Below, one piece after another: positions 15,931 through 28,050 of a DNA stretch of 64,000 nt. The position numbers were made by a program, and so were the translations under genes. How positions within the stretch are numbered: position 1 is the first letter of the stretch; each line of letters begins with the position of its first letter. The notes beneath the pieces were generated by a model. It ran no database searches. It was not told the DNA's origin and was given only the letters and a program-made list of their open reading frames with translations. The stretch lies in NCBI RefSeq assembly GCF_022842375.1, contig NZ_JALHPR010000019.1, forward strand, positions 25,311 through 89,310, in the 5' to 3' direction. The DNA comes from Elioraea sp. (GTDB lineage Bacteria > Pseudomonadota > Alphaproteobacteria > Acetobacterales > Acetobacteraceae).

Positions 15931-17499
15931 ATGACACGCCCCAGACCGGTGATGCTGATCGTGCTCGATGGCTGGGGCTGGCGCGAGGACAGCGCCGACA
16001 ACGCCGTTGCCCAGGCTCGCACCCCTCATTTCGATGCGCTCTGGGCCGCCTCGCCGCATGCCTTCCTCCGCACCTCCGGCGCCGATGTCGGCCTGCCGGA
16101 AGGGCAGATGGGCAACTCGGAGGTGGGCCACCTCAACCTCGGCGCCGGCCGCGTCGTGATGCAGGACCTGCCCCGCATCGATGCCGCGATCGCCGATGGC
16201 AGCCTCGCCACCATGGCCCCGCTGATGAGCTTCATCGCGGCGATGAAACAGTCGGGGGGCACCTGCCACCTCATGGGCCTGCTCTCGGCCGGCGGGGTGC
16301 ACAGCCACCAGGAGCATGCGATCGCCCTTGCCCGCGTGCTCACCGCCTCGGGCATCCCCGTCGCCGTGCATGCGTGGACGGATGGGCGCGACACCGCCCC
16401 ACGCTCGGCGCCGGCCTGTCTTGCCGCGTTCGCGCGCGCGCTGCCCGCCGGGGCGCATCTCGCCACCATCGGCGGCCGCTACTTCGCGATGGACCGTGAC
16501 AACCGGTGGGAGCGTGTGGAGAAGGCCTGGCGCGCCATGGTGCTCGGCGAAGGCGGGCGGGTGACGAGTGCCGCCGCCGCCGTCACGGCCGCGCATGCGC
16601 AGGACGTCACCGACGAGTTCGTTCCCCCCGCCCCGATCGGCGACTACGCCGGCATGCGCAACGGCGACGGCATCCTCTCGTTCAACTTCCGGGCCGACCG
16701 TGTGCGCGAGATCCTCGCCGCCCTGCTCGACCCGGCCTTCACCGGCTTCGTCCGCCCGCGCGTGCCCAGCCTCGCCGCGGCGCTGGGCATGACCTCGTAC
16801 AGCGAGGCCCTGGCCCCGCTGATCGCCACGCTGTTCCCGCCCCAGTCGATGGAGGACCTGCTGGGTGCCGTGGTCGCGCGCGCGGGCCTCACCCAGCTCC
16901 GCATGGCCGAGACCGAGAAATATCCCCACGTCACCTACTTCCTGAACGGCGGGGAGGAGGCGCCCTATGGCGGCGAACAGCGCATCATGGTGCCCTCGCC
17001 CAAGGTCGCGACCTACGACCTCCAGCCCGAGATGAGCGCGCCCGAGGTGACGGCGAAGGCGGTCGCGGCGATCCGCTCGGGCGCGTTCGACCTGATCGTG
17101 CTCAACTTCGCCAACGCCGACATGGTGGGCCACACCGGCAGCCTCGCGGCGGCGACGAAGGCGGTCGAGGCGGTCGATGCAGGGCTGGGCGCGATCGCCG
17201 CGGCGGTCGGGGAAGCTGGCGGGGCACTGCTGGTCACCGCCGATCATGGCAACGCCGAGCTGATGCGCGATCCGGCAACGGGCGGGCCGCACACCGCGCA
17301 TACCCTCAACCCGGTTCCTGTCATGCTCGCGGGCGGGCCGGCGGGCGCAGGGTTGCGCAGCGGCAGGCTCGCCGACGTGGCGCCGACGCTGCTTGGCCTG
17401 CTCGGAATCCGCCAGCCTCCTGCGATGACCGGCCGAACCTTGCTGATCGGTGAGGTTCCTGGCGCTGTCGTGTCCGATGCAGCCGAGAGCGCGCCTTGA
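15931..17499 (+). CDS. gpmI: 2,3-bisphosphoglycerate-independent phosphoglycerate mutase
   Basis: A 522-aa cytoplasmic glycolytic enzyme interconverting 3- and 2-phosphoglycerate through a phosphoserine, using two Mn2+ ions. The alkaline-phosphatase-superfamily start VLDGWGWRED holds the first metal Asp. The phosphorylated Ser lies in MGNSEVGHLNLGAGR. Further hallmarks are VHSHQEH, AWTDGRDTAP, GRYFAMDRD.RW, LNFANADMVGHTG and the metal-binding TADHGNAE near the C-terminus. Length is normal. The RBS is GAGGAGA just before the ATG. It precedes ctpA and the deacetylase-like gene, a common alphaproteobacterial order. Confidence 0.98.
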   Translation: MTRPRPVMLIVLDGWGWREDSADNAVAQARTPHFDALWAASPHAFLRTSGADVGLPEGQMGNSEVGHLNLGAGRVVMQDLPRIDAAIADGSLATMAPLMSFIAAMKQSGGTCHLMGLLSAGGVHSHQEHAIALARVLTASGIPVAVHAWTDGRDTAPRSAPACLAAFARALPAGAHLATIGGRYFAMDRDNRWERVEKAWRAMVLGEGGRVTSAAAAVTAAHAQDVTDEFVPPAPIGDYAGMRNGDGILSFNFRADRVREILAALLDPAFTGFVRPRVPSLAAALGMTSYSEALAPLIATLFPPQSMEDLLGAVVARAGLTQLRMAETEKYPHVTYFLNGGEEAPYGGEQRIMVPSPKVATYDLQPEMSAPEVTAKAVAAIRSGAFDLIVLNFANADMVGHTGSLAAATKAVEAVDAGLGAIAAAVGEAGGALLVTADHGNAELMRDPATGGPHTAHTLNPVPVMLAGGPAGAGLRSGRLADVAPTLLGLLGIRQPPAMTGRTLLIGEVPGAVVSDAAESAP

Positions 17500-17621
17500 T
17501 CCGGCACCTTCCGAACGCCTAACATCGAGCGTTGCGGCATGGGCATGGCGCAGTCGCCGCGCCCCACCGCGCAATCCCGGATGTGGTAATCCCGGTCTGG
17601 CGGGGCGGTCGTCGCCCTCAT

Positions 17622-19064
17622 ATGGGCCGCATGGCAATGGAACGGCGCATGAAGGTCTCGCTTCGGTCGGCGCTTCTCGGTGCAGGTGTCGCCTTCGCCG
17701 TCGGCATCACGGTGAACGGGCCTGTCGGCCGATATCTCCAGGGCCATCTCGGCCTCGCCGCCTTCGCGCAGGAAGGCAGCCGCGCGGAGACATATCGCCT
17801 GCTGTCGCTGTTCGGCGACGTGTTCGAGCGCATCCGCGCGGAATACGTCGAGCCGGTGACCGACCGTGACGTGATCGAGGCCGCCATCAACGGCATGCTC
17901 ACCAGCCTCGACCCGCATTCCGGCTACATGAACCCGCGCAACTTCCGCGACATGCAGGTACAGACGCGCGGCGAGTTCGGGGGCCTCGGCATCGAGGTCA
18001 CACAGGAGAGCGGCTACATCAAGGTCATCTCCCCGATCGACGAGACGCCGGCCGCGCGTGCCGGCGTGCGTGCCGGCGACCTCATCACCCATATCGACGG
18101 CCAGTCCACCCAGGGGCTGACGCTGAACGAGGCGGTCGAGAGGATGCGCGGGCCGCCGCGCACCGAGATCAAGCTCGGCATCCGCCGCGAGGGCTCTCCC
18201 CGCCCCATCGAACTCGCCATCACCCGTGACGTGATCCGCATCCAGTCGGTCCGCGCCAGGCTCGAGGGCGACGTCGCCTATATCCGCATCACCAGCTTCA
18301 ACGAGCAGACCGATGCCGGCCTCCGCCGCGCCATGGCGCAGCTGCGCCAGCAGGCGGGCGGCAACCTCAAGGGCATCCTGCTCGACCTCCGCAACAACCC
18401 GGGCGGGCTGCTCGACCAGGCCGTGGCGGTGTCGGACGATTTCCTCGACCAGGGCGAGATCGTCTCCACCCGCGCGCGGCGGACGGAGGATGCCCAGCGC
18501 TACAACGCCAAGGCTGGCGACATCGCGCAGGGCCTGCCCGTGGTGGTGCTGATCAACGGCGGCTCCGCCTCGGCGTCGGAGATCGTCGCCGGCGCGATCC
18601 AGGACCATCGCCGCGGTATCGTCATCGGCACGCGGAGCTTCGGCAAGGGCTCGGTCCAGACGGTGATGCCGCTGCCGGGCAACGGTGCGATCCGGCTGAC
18701 GACAGCGCGCTACTACACGCCCTCGGGCCGCTCGATCCAGGCCACCGGCATCGAGCCTGACGTGATCGTCGAGGCGCAGAAGGGCGACGCGCGGACAGAG
18801 GCGCGTGACCGCGAGGCGCAGCTGAACCGGGCACTCCGCAATGACGGGGGCAACGGCACCGCACAGCGTGCGGCACCGCCGGCGCTGCCCGCCGTGCAGC
18901 TTCCGCCGGGCTTCCTCGACAGTGCCGCGCAGGCCCCCGAGGCGCCGACGGGCGAGCAGACGACGCCCGCCCTGGTGTTTGGCGACCCGGCGCGCGACTT
19001 CCAGATGCGCAAGGGTCTCGACCTCGTGCGTGGCCTCGCCGCGATGCGCCGCGCCTCCAACTGA
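17622..19064 (+). CDS. ctpA: S41 carboxyl-terminal processing protease
   Basis: A periplasmic serine protease of about 480 aa that trims C-termini of exported or membrane proteins. An N-terminal signal/anchor (KVSLRSALLGAGVAFAVGI) is followed by the CtpA lead-in (LFGDVFERIRAEYVEPV, SLDPHSGYMNP), a PDZ domain (GGLGIEVTQESGYIKVISPI ... GDLITHIDGQS), and the S41 core NNPGGLLDQAV, GGSASASEI with the catalytic Ser, and FGKGSVQT with the catalytic Lys. ATGs at 17622, 17631, 17637 and 17649 all precede the signal segment and none has a strong RBS, so the start is uncertain by up to nine residues. The C-terminal ~90 residues are Pro/Ala-rich and variable. Confidence 0.95.
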   Translation: MGRMAMERRMKVSLRSALLGAGVAFAVGITVNGPVGRYLQGHLGLAAFAQEGSRAETYRLLSLFGDVFERIRAEYVEPVTDRDVIEAAINGMLTSLDPHSGYMNPRNFRDMQVQTRGEFGGLGIEVTQESGYIKVISPIDETPAARAGVRAGDLITHIDGQSTQGLTLNEAVERMRGPPRTEIKLGIRREGSPRPIELAITRDVIRIQSVRARLEGDVAYIRITSFNEQTDAGLRRAMAQLRQQAGGNLKGILLDLRNNPGGLLDQAVAVSDDFLDQGEIVSTRARRTEDAQRYNAKAGDIAQGLPVVVLINGGSASASEIVAGAIQDHRRGIVIGTRSFGKGSVQTVMPLPGNGAIRLTTARYYTPSGRSIQATGIEPDVIVEAQKGDARTEARDREAQLNRALRNDGGNGTAQRAAPPALPAVQLPPGFLDSAAQAPEAPTGEQTTPALVFGDPARDFQMRKGLDLVRGLAAMRRASN

Positions 19065-19105
19065 CCCACCCGAAAGGCGCCGGGGACGGCAGGGCTGACG
19101 CCAGG

Positions 19106-20191
19106 ATGTATCGTCCACCGCCGCGCTTCTCGACGGGCCTGAAGGCGCTCGCGCTGTTCTGGCTGGTGCTGCTCCTCGGCGGCGGCGCCGGCGGGGTGTG
19201 GCTGCACATGCTTGGGCCACCAGTTGAGCAGGTGGCGGCCGAGCCCGAACCGCCACAGCCGACCCCGGCAGAACTCGCCGCCGCCACCGCACCACCGCCG
19301 CCGCAGCTGCCGGCCCTCCCCCCCGTGATCTCGCCCGACACGCTCCGCGCCCCAGCCCCGGCGCCGGAGCCGGTGCGCGAAACCCCCGTGGCGAACCCCG
19401 ACCCGGCGCTGCTCGAACGGCTGCGCGAGGGAGCGCTGCCGCGCGTGGCGGAGGATGGCCGGGCTGCCTGGCAGACCTACGCGCGCCCCTTCGACGGGGC
19501 TGACCGCAGGCCGCGCATCGCCGTGCTCGTCGCGGGCCTCGGCATCAGCGAATCAGCCACCGAAACGGCCATCCAGCGCCTGCCCGGCGCGATCTCGCTC
19601 GCCTTCTCGCCGTACGGCATCAGGCTCGCGGAGTTCGCCGCCATGGCGCGGGCCGACGGGCACGAGGTCCTCGTCGGCATCCCGATGGAGCCTGTCGGCT
19701 TCCCGTTGAACGACCCCGGCCCCCAGGCGCTGCTGACCAGCCTGCCCTGGGGCGAGAACAACCAGCGGCTGACCTGGGTGCTCTCGCGCTTCCCCGGCTA
19801 TGTCGGCGCCACCAACGTGCTCGGCCCGACGCTGCGCGGCGAGCGGTTCTCGGCCAGCCCAGAGGCGATGCGCCCGATGCTCGAGGTGCTGCGCACGCGC
19901 GGGCTGCTGTTTGTCGAGGCCCGGCCGGGCGAGGCGGCGCCGGCGGGCCTGCCCGCCCGCGGCGTCGACATCCAGCTCGACGAACGGCCGATGCGGGCCG
20001 AAATCGAGGCGAGGCTCGCTGATCTCGAGCGGATCGCCCGCGAGCGTGGCGCTGCCCTCGGCCTCTCGGGCGCGAGCCCGCTTGCGCTCGACAGGCTCGG
20101 GGCCTGGGCCGCGGGCGTCGAGGCGCGCGGCTTCGCGCTCGCCCCCGTCACCGCACTCGCCGCCCCAGGTGGGCGCCAGGTGCAACGCTGA
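19106..20191 (+). CDS. Divergent polysaccharide deacetylase family protein
   Basis: A 361-aa protein with an N-terminal membrane anchor (LKALALFWLVLLLGGGAGG), a long Pro/Ala/Glu linker (about residues 40-110) and a NodB-like divergent deacetylase domain of the DUF610/Polysacc_deac_2 type. Domain motifs are RPRIAVLVAGLGIS, LPGAISLAFSPYG, GHEVLVGIPMEP and PGYVGATNVLG. The true deacetylase metal triad is not conserved in this subfamily, so catalysis is doubtful. It probably faces the periplasm. Position between ctpA and rppH is the usual one in alphaproteobacteria, suggesting a link to envelope maintenance. Confidence 0.88.
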   Translation: MYRPPPRFSTGLKALALFWLVLLLGGGAGGVWLHMLGPPVEQVAAEPEPPQPTPAELAAATAPPPPQLPALPPVISPDTLRAPAPAPEPVRETPVANPDPALLERLREGALPRVAEDGRAAWQTYARPFDGADRRPRIAVLVAGLGISESATETAIQRLPGAISLAFSPYGIRLAEFAAMARADGHEVLVGIPMEPVGFPLNDPGPQALLTSLPWGENNQRLTWVLSRFPGYVGATNVLGPTLRGERFSASPEAMRPMLEVLRTRGLLFVEARPGEAAPAGLPARGVDIQLDERPMRAEIEARLADLERIARERGAALGLSGASPLALDRLGAWAAGVEARGFALAPVTALAAPGGRQVQR

Positions 20192-20204
20192 GGATCGCGC
20201 GGCC

Positions 20205-20690
20205 GTGAGCCTGCTGCCCTATCGCCGCAATGTCGGCGCCGTGCTGTTCAACGCGGCAGGCCTCGTGCTGGTCTGCCGCCGCGCCGACCTGCCGAATGCC
20301 GAGGGCGCGCCCGGCGGCTGGCAGCTTCCCCAGGGCGGCATCGACGACGACGAGGACCCAGGCACCGCCGTGCTGCGCGAGCTCGCCGAGGAGATCGGCA
20401 CCGACCGCGCAGCGGTGATCGCCGAACACCCAGAGTGGCTGACCTACGACCTGCCCGCGCACCTGGTCGGCCGCGCCCTCGGGGGGAGGTATCGCGGGCA
20501 GATGCAGAAATGGTTCGCGCTCAGGTTCCACGGCACCGATGCCGACATCCGCCTCGACGCCGACCCGCATCCGGAGTTCGATGCTTGGCGCTGGGCGAGG
20601 CTGGCTGAGCTTCCCGCCCTCGCGGTCGACTTCAAGCGCGCGATCTACCTGCGCCTCGCCGCCGATTTCGCTCACCTCGCGGCCGCCTGA
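20205..20690 (+). CDS. rppH: RNA pyrophosphohydrolase (Nudix)
   Basis: A 161-aa Nudix hydrolase that removes pyrophosphate from the 5' end of mRNAs and so starts their decay. The Nudix box is complete: GGIDDDE, then RELAEEIGT after seven residues. The RppH-type N-terminus LPYRRNVGAVLFN and the WLTYDLP and GQ.QKWFALRF motifs support this over other Nudix enzymes. The start is GTG 20205, the only start giving the conserved N-terminus; it lies 13 bases after the upstream stop, indicating an operon with ctpA and the deacetylase gene. Confidence 0.95.
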   Translation: MSLLPYRRNVGAVLFNAAGLVLVCRRADLPNAEGAPGGWQLPQGGIDDDEDPGTAVLRELAEEIGTDRAAVIAEHPEWLTYDLPAHLVGRALGGRYRGQMQKWFALRFHGTDADIRLDADPHPEFDAWRWARLAELPALAVDFKRAIYLRLAADFAHLAAA

Positions 20691-20756
20691 GGGCAGCGGG
20701 GAAGACAGGCGCGGTCCGGCGTGATCCACTTTCCCCTTCGCAGGGCGGAGGGTGGC

Positions 20757-21185
20757 ATGGACGGTGATGCGGCAAGGGCGTTGGTGGAAGCGGCCGTGAC
20801 GGCGGGACAGGAGAACTTCCTCGCGACCAGCCGTCGCGTTCCGCCGAACTTCCTTCTGATGGCAGAGCAGGCGCCCGCCACCTTCGCCGGCTACGGCCTG
20901 ATGCGCGCCGCGGTGATGAAGGACCGCGACGAGGGCGGCGCGCTCGACCTCCGCACCAAGGAGCTCGTCTTCGTGCTGCTTGACGTTCTGGTGCTGAACG
21001 AAGGCGGCGCGATCGCACACATGGAGAACGCGATGCGCCTCGGTCTGACAGTGCCAGAGCTCGCCGAGGGGCTGACGCAGGTGCTGATGGTTGGCGGCAT
21101 CACGACATGGAACCGCGCGGGTGCCGCGGTGATGCGGCGGGCGGTGGAGATCGCCGGGGCTGGGGGAACGACCCCGGGCGCCTGA
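20757..21185 (+). CDS. Carboxymuconolactone decarboxylase family protein
   Basis: A 142-aa all-helical protein of the CMD/AhpD superfamily (LDLRTKELVFVLLDVLVLNEGGAIAHMENAMRLGLTVPELAEGLTQVLMVGG). The AhpD redox pair (CxxC) is absent: where a Cys-containing motif is expected the sequence reads EGGAIAH, keeping only the His, so peroxidase-type activity is unlikely. The ATG at 20757 has GGAGG nearby and is preferred to an upstream in-frame start at 20721. Reaction unknown; related proteins include decarboxylases and oxidative-stress proteins. It stands alone at the end of the plus-strand run, converging on the small gene at 21235. Confidence 0.8.
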   Translation: MDGDAARALVEAAVTAGQENFLATSRRVPPNFLLMAEQAPATFAGYGLMRAAVMKDRDEGGALDLRTKELVFVLLDVLVLNEGGAIAHMENAMRLGLTVPELAEGLTQVLMVGGITTWNRAGAAVMRRAVEIAGAGGTTPGA

Positions 21186-21240
21186 TCAACTCCGAGCCTG
21201 ATCAGCCCACGAGCCGGATCAGCCCCGAGCCGGATTAGCC
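21183..21240. repeat. Short degenerate tandem repeat, four GAGCC/GATCAG units
   Basis: The stretch between two convergent genes reads as four imperfect copies of a ~15-base unit of the form GAGCCGGATCAGCCCC (GATCAAC, GATCAGCC, GATCAGCC, GATTAGCC). It contains the stop codon of the minus-strand small gene. It looks like slippage expansion and has no recognisable function. Confidence 0.5.
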
Positions 21241-21387
21241 CCGGGCCTGGGACGCTGCACTCGTCGCGGCGGGCACAGGCTCGCCGGCACGGCGCTGCTC
21301 ATCCACATGCGCGACCGCGAAGGCGAAACCGAGGGCTGCGATGCCGAGGACGAGGCTGAAGGTGCGCCGCTGGTCGAACGTATCCAT
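21235..21387 (-). CDS. Small single-pass membrane protein, 50 aa, unknown function
   Basis: A short frame read from ATG at 21387 to TAA at 21235 gives a protein starting MDTFDQRRTFSLVLGIAALG, one hydrophobic helix (FSLVLGIAALGFAFAVAHV, residues 10-28) and a polar tail (DEQRRAGEPVPAATSAASQARG). GGGAGGAA lies about seven bases before the ATG, a strong ribosome binding site. A positively charged residue pair before the helix and Ala-rich polar tail look like a genuine bitopic microprotein. It lies head-on to the CMD-family gene. I do not recognise a family; the case rests on RBS, composition and topology. Confidence 0.6.
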   Translation of the reverse strand: MDTFDQRRTFSLVLGIAALGFAFAVAHVDEQRRAGEPVPAATSAASQARG

Positions 21388-21516
21388 CCACTGTTCCTCC
21401 CGCCGTGCTGTGTGCCCCAGGACAAAACCATAGCGGGAGTTAAATGGACGTTAACGCACGCCACAAGAGATGATCGGCGCGTTGACGGGAGCCTGCGCCA
21501 GGAACTGCGCATCCGT

Positions 21517-22383
21517 TCAGGCGGCCCGGGCGGTCACGGTTCCGCCGCGGTCTCCCTGCCAGGTGCGGGCGGCAAAGGCCTCGTTGCGCTTCTGCTTGAA
21601 CAGCATGAAGCGATAGGCGGCGCGGGCGGCAAGGCCCGACATCCGTCCGCGCGGCGGCAGGCCGACGGCCTTGAAGATCATGCCCACCCCGCGGTCGAGA
21701 TGGTGCTGGCGGTAGTAGCTCATCGCCTTGGCCATATAGGCGGCGATGGCGGCGCGCCGGTCATACGGGGCCCCCTCGGCCCGGTTGGCGCAGTGGAAGG
21801 CGAGTGCGAGCTCGTCATCCTCCGTCTCGCCAATGCGGCCGAGGCCGATGCGGACCCGCTCCATGACCGAGAGCTTCTCGCGGCCGAGATAGCGTCGCAT
21901 GTGGTCATAGAAAAGCTTGAAGTGCCGGTATTCGTCCGCCGCGATCAGGCGGCATACCTCGACGAGCACCGGCTCCTCGCTGCCTTCGCCAAGTGCCGTA
22001 TAGTAGGAGGACGTGCCCGTCTCGACCATGCAGCGGGCGATCAACTCGCCGGTGCGCGAGCCGCGGACGGAGGCGTCGACCGAGGTCTCGATGCGGAAAT
22101 CCTTGCGGAATCGCGCGAAGGCGGCCGGATAGTCCCAGCCCGGGTCGGCGAGTGCTGCCCACCGGCCGAGCGCCTCGCCGTGCTGCACCTCCTCGACCGC
22201 CCAGTTCCGTGCCGCCATCTGGAAGTCAGGGTCGTCGCGGAAGACGTTGCAGAGATAGTCGGCGTAGTCGTTGCCGTTGCGCTCGACCATCGCGGCGGCC
22301 TTGACGAGGGGCACGATGGCGGGATCGACCTTGTCCGGGTCGAACCGGTCCCAGGCGATCTGGTCGATGTGCCAGTGCTTCAT
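21517..22383 (-). CDS. Ferritin-like diiron protein
   Basis: A 288-aa helical protein with two E..(E)xxH diiron half-sites: AAAMVERNGNDYADYL with AVEEVQHGEALGRW, and MVETGTSSYYTAL with AADEYRHFKLFYDH. These are the carboxylate/His ligands of ferritin-like oxidases and hydroxylases. Length exceeds a simple rubrerythrin and there is a basic C-terminal tail (MLFKQKRNEAFAARTW). Diiron enzymes of this size include hydroxylases and desaturase-like proteins; the substrate is not evident. The start is ATG 22383. It stands alone between the small membrane gene and the atp operon. Confidence 0.8.
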   Translation of the reverse strand: MKHWHIDQIAWDRFDPDKVDPAIVPLVKAAAMVERNGNDYADYLCNVFRDDPDFQMAARNWAVEEVQHGEALGRWAALADPGWDYPAAFARFRKDFRIETSVDASVRGSRTGELIARCMVETGTSSYYTALGEGSEEPVLVEVCRLIAADEYRHFKLFYDHMRRYLGREKLSVMERVRIGLGRIGETEDDELALAFHCANRAEGAPYDRRAAIAAYMAKAMSYYRQHHLDRGVGMIFKAVGLPPRGRMSGLAARAAYRFMLFKQKRNEAFAARTWQGDRGGTVTARAA

Positions 22384-22480
22384 CGCCGAACGCCCCTGGC
22401 GCTTGTGTCCGGCGGGGGATGGGCGGGACAGCAGGCAGGAGCCCGTGGCATGGCGCGGTGCACTTCCCCGATCACGCCCC

Positions 22481-22526
22481 GCACGGGTTCAGCCCGTGCC
22501 GGGGCCGGCCGGCGCCACGCCGGCCG
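22481..22526. terminator. Two adjacent GC palindromes downstream of the atp operon
   Basis: GCACGGG-TTCAG-CCCGTGC (22481-22499) and CGGCCGGCG-CCA-CGCCGGCCG (22506-22526) are both perfect stems in the 280-base gap between atpC and the ferritin-like gene. They could end atp transcription or stabilise the mRNA, but no T-run follows on either strand, so they do not look like standard intrinsic terminators. Nothing else was recognised in 22384-22663. Confidence 0.35.
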
Positions 22527-22663
22527 CTCGATTGACCACACTAGGAATGGTGCTTCCGGCTGCCAAGGGCAAGCCCTTGCGCGTAGGCGGAACATCGCGG
22601 AATCAATCGCTTGGCCGGAATGATCGCTGCCGGGTCAACCGATCCGCGACACAACGCGAACGG

Positions 22664-23074
22664 TCAGGCCGCAGCCGCGGCGAGCATTTCGCGGGCGGCG
22701 AGAAGTTTCGCCATCGCCGCCTCGCGCGCCTCGACATCGGCGCCCTTCGCTGCCTCGAGGTAGGCCGCCTCCGCCTCGGCCACGCGCGACCGCGCACTGT
22801 CGGCGTAGATCTGCTCGACCGGCACGGCCATGTCGGCGAGCACCGTCGTCCGCTCCGGTGTGATCTCGGCGAAGCCACCGGCGACGTAGAGGCGCTTGGT
22901 CACGCGCCCGCCCTCGTGCACGCGGATCACGCCGCCGCGAAGTGCCACGATCATCGGCGCGTGGCCGGCAAGCACGCCCATGTCCCCTTCCGCCGCCGGG
23001 ATCTCGGCCATGTCGACCTGCTCCGACAGCAGCAGCTGTTCGGGCGAGACAAGTTCGAGGGTGAATTGGGCCAT
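22664..23074 (-). CDS. atpC: ATP synthase F1 subunit epsilon
   Basis: A 136-aa central-stalk subunit, last of the F1 operon. The N-terminal beta sandwich is clear (FTLELVSPEQLLLSEQVDM, IPAAEGDMGVLAGHAPMIVAL, VAGGFAEITPERTTVLAD), followed by a helical C-terminal pair rich in Ala/Glu, which in this family acts as an inhibitory element. Length is normal. It follows atpD by 22 bases on the minus strand. Confidence 0.97.
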   Translation of the reverse strand: MAQFTLELVSPEQLLLSEQVDMAEIPAAEGDMGVLAGHAPMIVALRGGVIRVHEGGRVTKRLYVAGGFAEITPERTTVLADMAVPVEQIYADSARSRVAEAEAAYLEAAKGADVEAREAAMAKLLAAREMLAAAAA

Positions 23075-23096
23075 GGCGCTCTCTCCGCCCCGTTCT

Positions 23097-25521
<2,425 letters not shown>

Positions 25522-25550
25522 CGGTCAGGGTCCCCGGTGTGCCGCGCCGC

Positions 25551-27098
<1,548 letters not shown>

Positions 27099-27099
27099 G

Positions 27100-27687
27100 T
27101 CAGGCTGCCCCCTTCATGGCCTGTGAAAGCCGCTGCAGGCGGCTACGGATGGAACTGTCATAGAGACGGGACCCGATCTTGACGACCAGGCCGCCGAGGA
27201 TGGATGGATCGACGCGCGAGGCAATGCGCACACGCGCATGCCCGGCCCGGATCAGCGAAGCCTCGATCGCGCGCGCCTGCTGGTCGGACAGCGGCACGGC
27301 GCTGACCACCTCGGCCGTCTCCTCGCCGCGGCGGGCGGCGAGCTGGGCACGGAAGGCGGCGAGGATGCGCGGCAACATGCCGAGGCGGCGGTTGGCAACG
27401 ATGACGCCGAGGAAGTTCTTGATGGTGCCGTCGAGTGCGGCGCTGTCGGCGACGGCCATCATCGCCTTCATCTGTGCCTCGCGGCCGATGCGCGGATCAT
27501 CGACCACGGCGCGGAACTCGGCATTCTCGGCGTAGAGCGTCTCGAGCGCAGACAGCGCTTCCGCGAAACGGTCATACACGCCCTCGTCGCCCTTCTGGCG
27601 CAGGTCATCGGCCAGCGCGAGAAGGCCCCCGGAATAGCGTGCCGGCACCGTATCGACCGAGGCGCGCGCATCCCGCGCGAGCTTCAT
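27100..27687 (-). CDS. atpH: ATP synthase F1 subunit delta
   Basis: A 195-aa peripheral-stalk subunit (OSCP-like) joining F1 to the b subunits. Motifs are [48 protein letters not shown] and the C-terminal [21 protein letters not shown]. The open frame continues far upstream into unrelated Pro/Arg-rich sequence. The ATG at 27687 gives a normal N-terminus, while a TTG at 27732 with GAGG nine bases before it would add 15 residues and is a real alternative. It is the first gene of atpHAGDC; the Fo genes must lie elsewhere. Confidence 0.93.
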   Translation of the reverse strand: MKLARDARASVDTVPARYSGGLLALADDLRQKGDEGVYDRFAEALSALETLYAENAEFRAVVDDPRIGREAQMKAMMAVADSAALDGTIKNFLGVIVANRRLGMLPRILAAFRAQLAARRGEETAEVVSAVPLSDQQARAIEASLIRAGHARVRIASRVDPSILGGLVVKIGSRLYDSSIRSRLQRLSQAMKGAA

Positions 27688-28050
27688 GGCCTCGGCGATC
27701 TCGGCGATGCGTGGGTTGTCGGTCGGCGGCAACGACGGTGGCCTCGGTCCCGGTTCGCGTTGACGGCCCCGATACCCGGAAGGGCAGGCAGGACCGCAGG
27801 AAATCAGCCCCGGCAGGCACCCCCGCCGAGAGCGCGCGGGAGGTAACACACGGGATGTGGCGGTGCAACAGGGCGGGCGCACCCCGTGCGCCTGCGGCAC
27901 GAAAAGAGTGGGCTTGAAGCGTCGGGCGCACACCCCCATCTCGCCCGGCACTGGAAGCGGGTCCCTCTGGCGGCACGATCAAACCGTGCCGCGATGTCGT
28001 GTCCAGTCCGCGATGCCTGCTCCGGCACCACGAACACAGGGACCCGACTC
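27688..28050. other. Divergent intergenic region atpH/terC with two perfect hairpins
   Basis: No gene is supported here apart from the possible TTG extension of atpH. The region must hold the promoters for the atp operon (minus) and terC (plus). Two perfect palindromes lie on the terC side: GGCGCAC-CCC-GTGCGCC (27876-27892) and CGGCACG-ATCAAAC-CGTGCCG (27971-27991). They would be in the terC leader if transcription starts upstream. The manganese yybP-ykoY riboswitch sequence often found before terC/alx genes was looked for and not recognised. Confidence 0.4.

Noticed and set aside
27688..28050. yybP-ykoY manganese riboswitch before terC
   Set aside because: The conserved core sequences of that riboswitch were not found in the leader; only unrelated palindromes are present.
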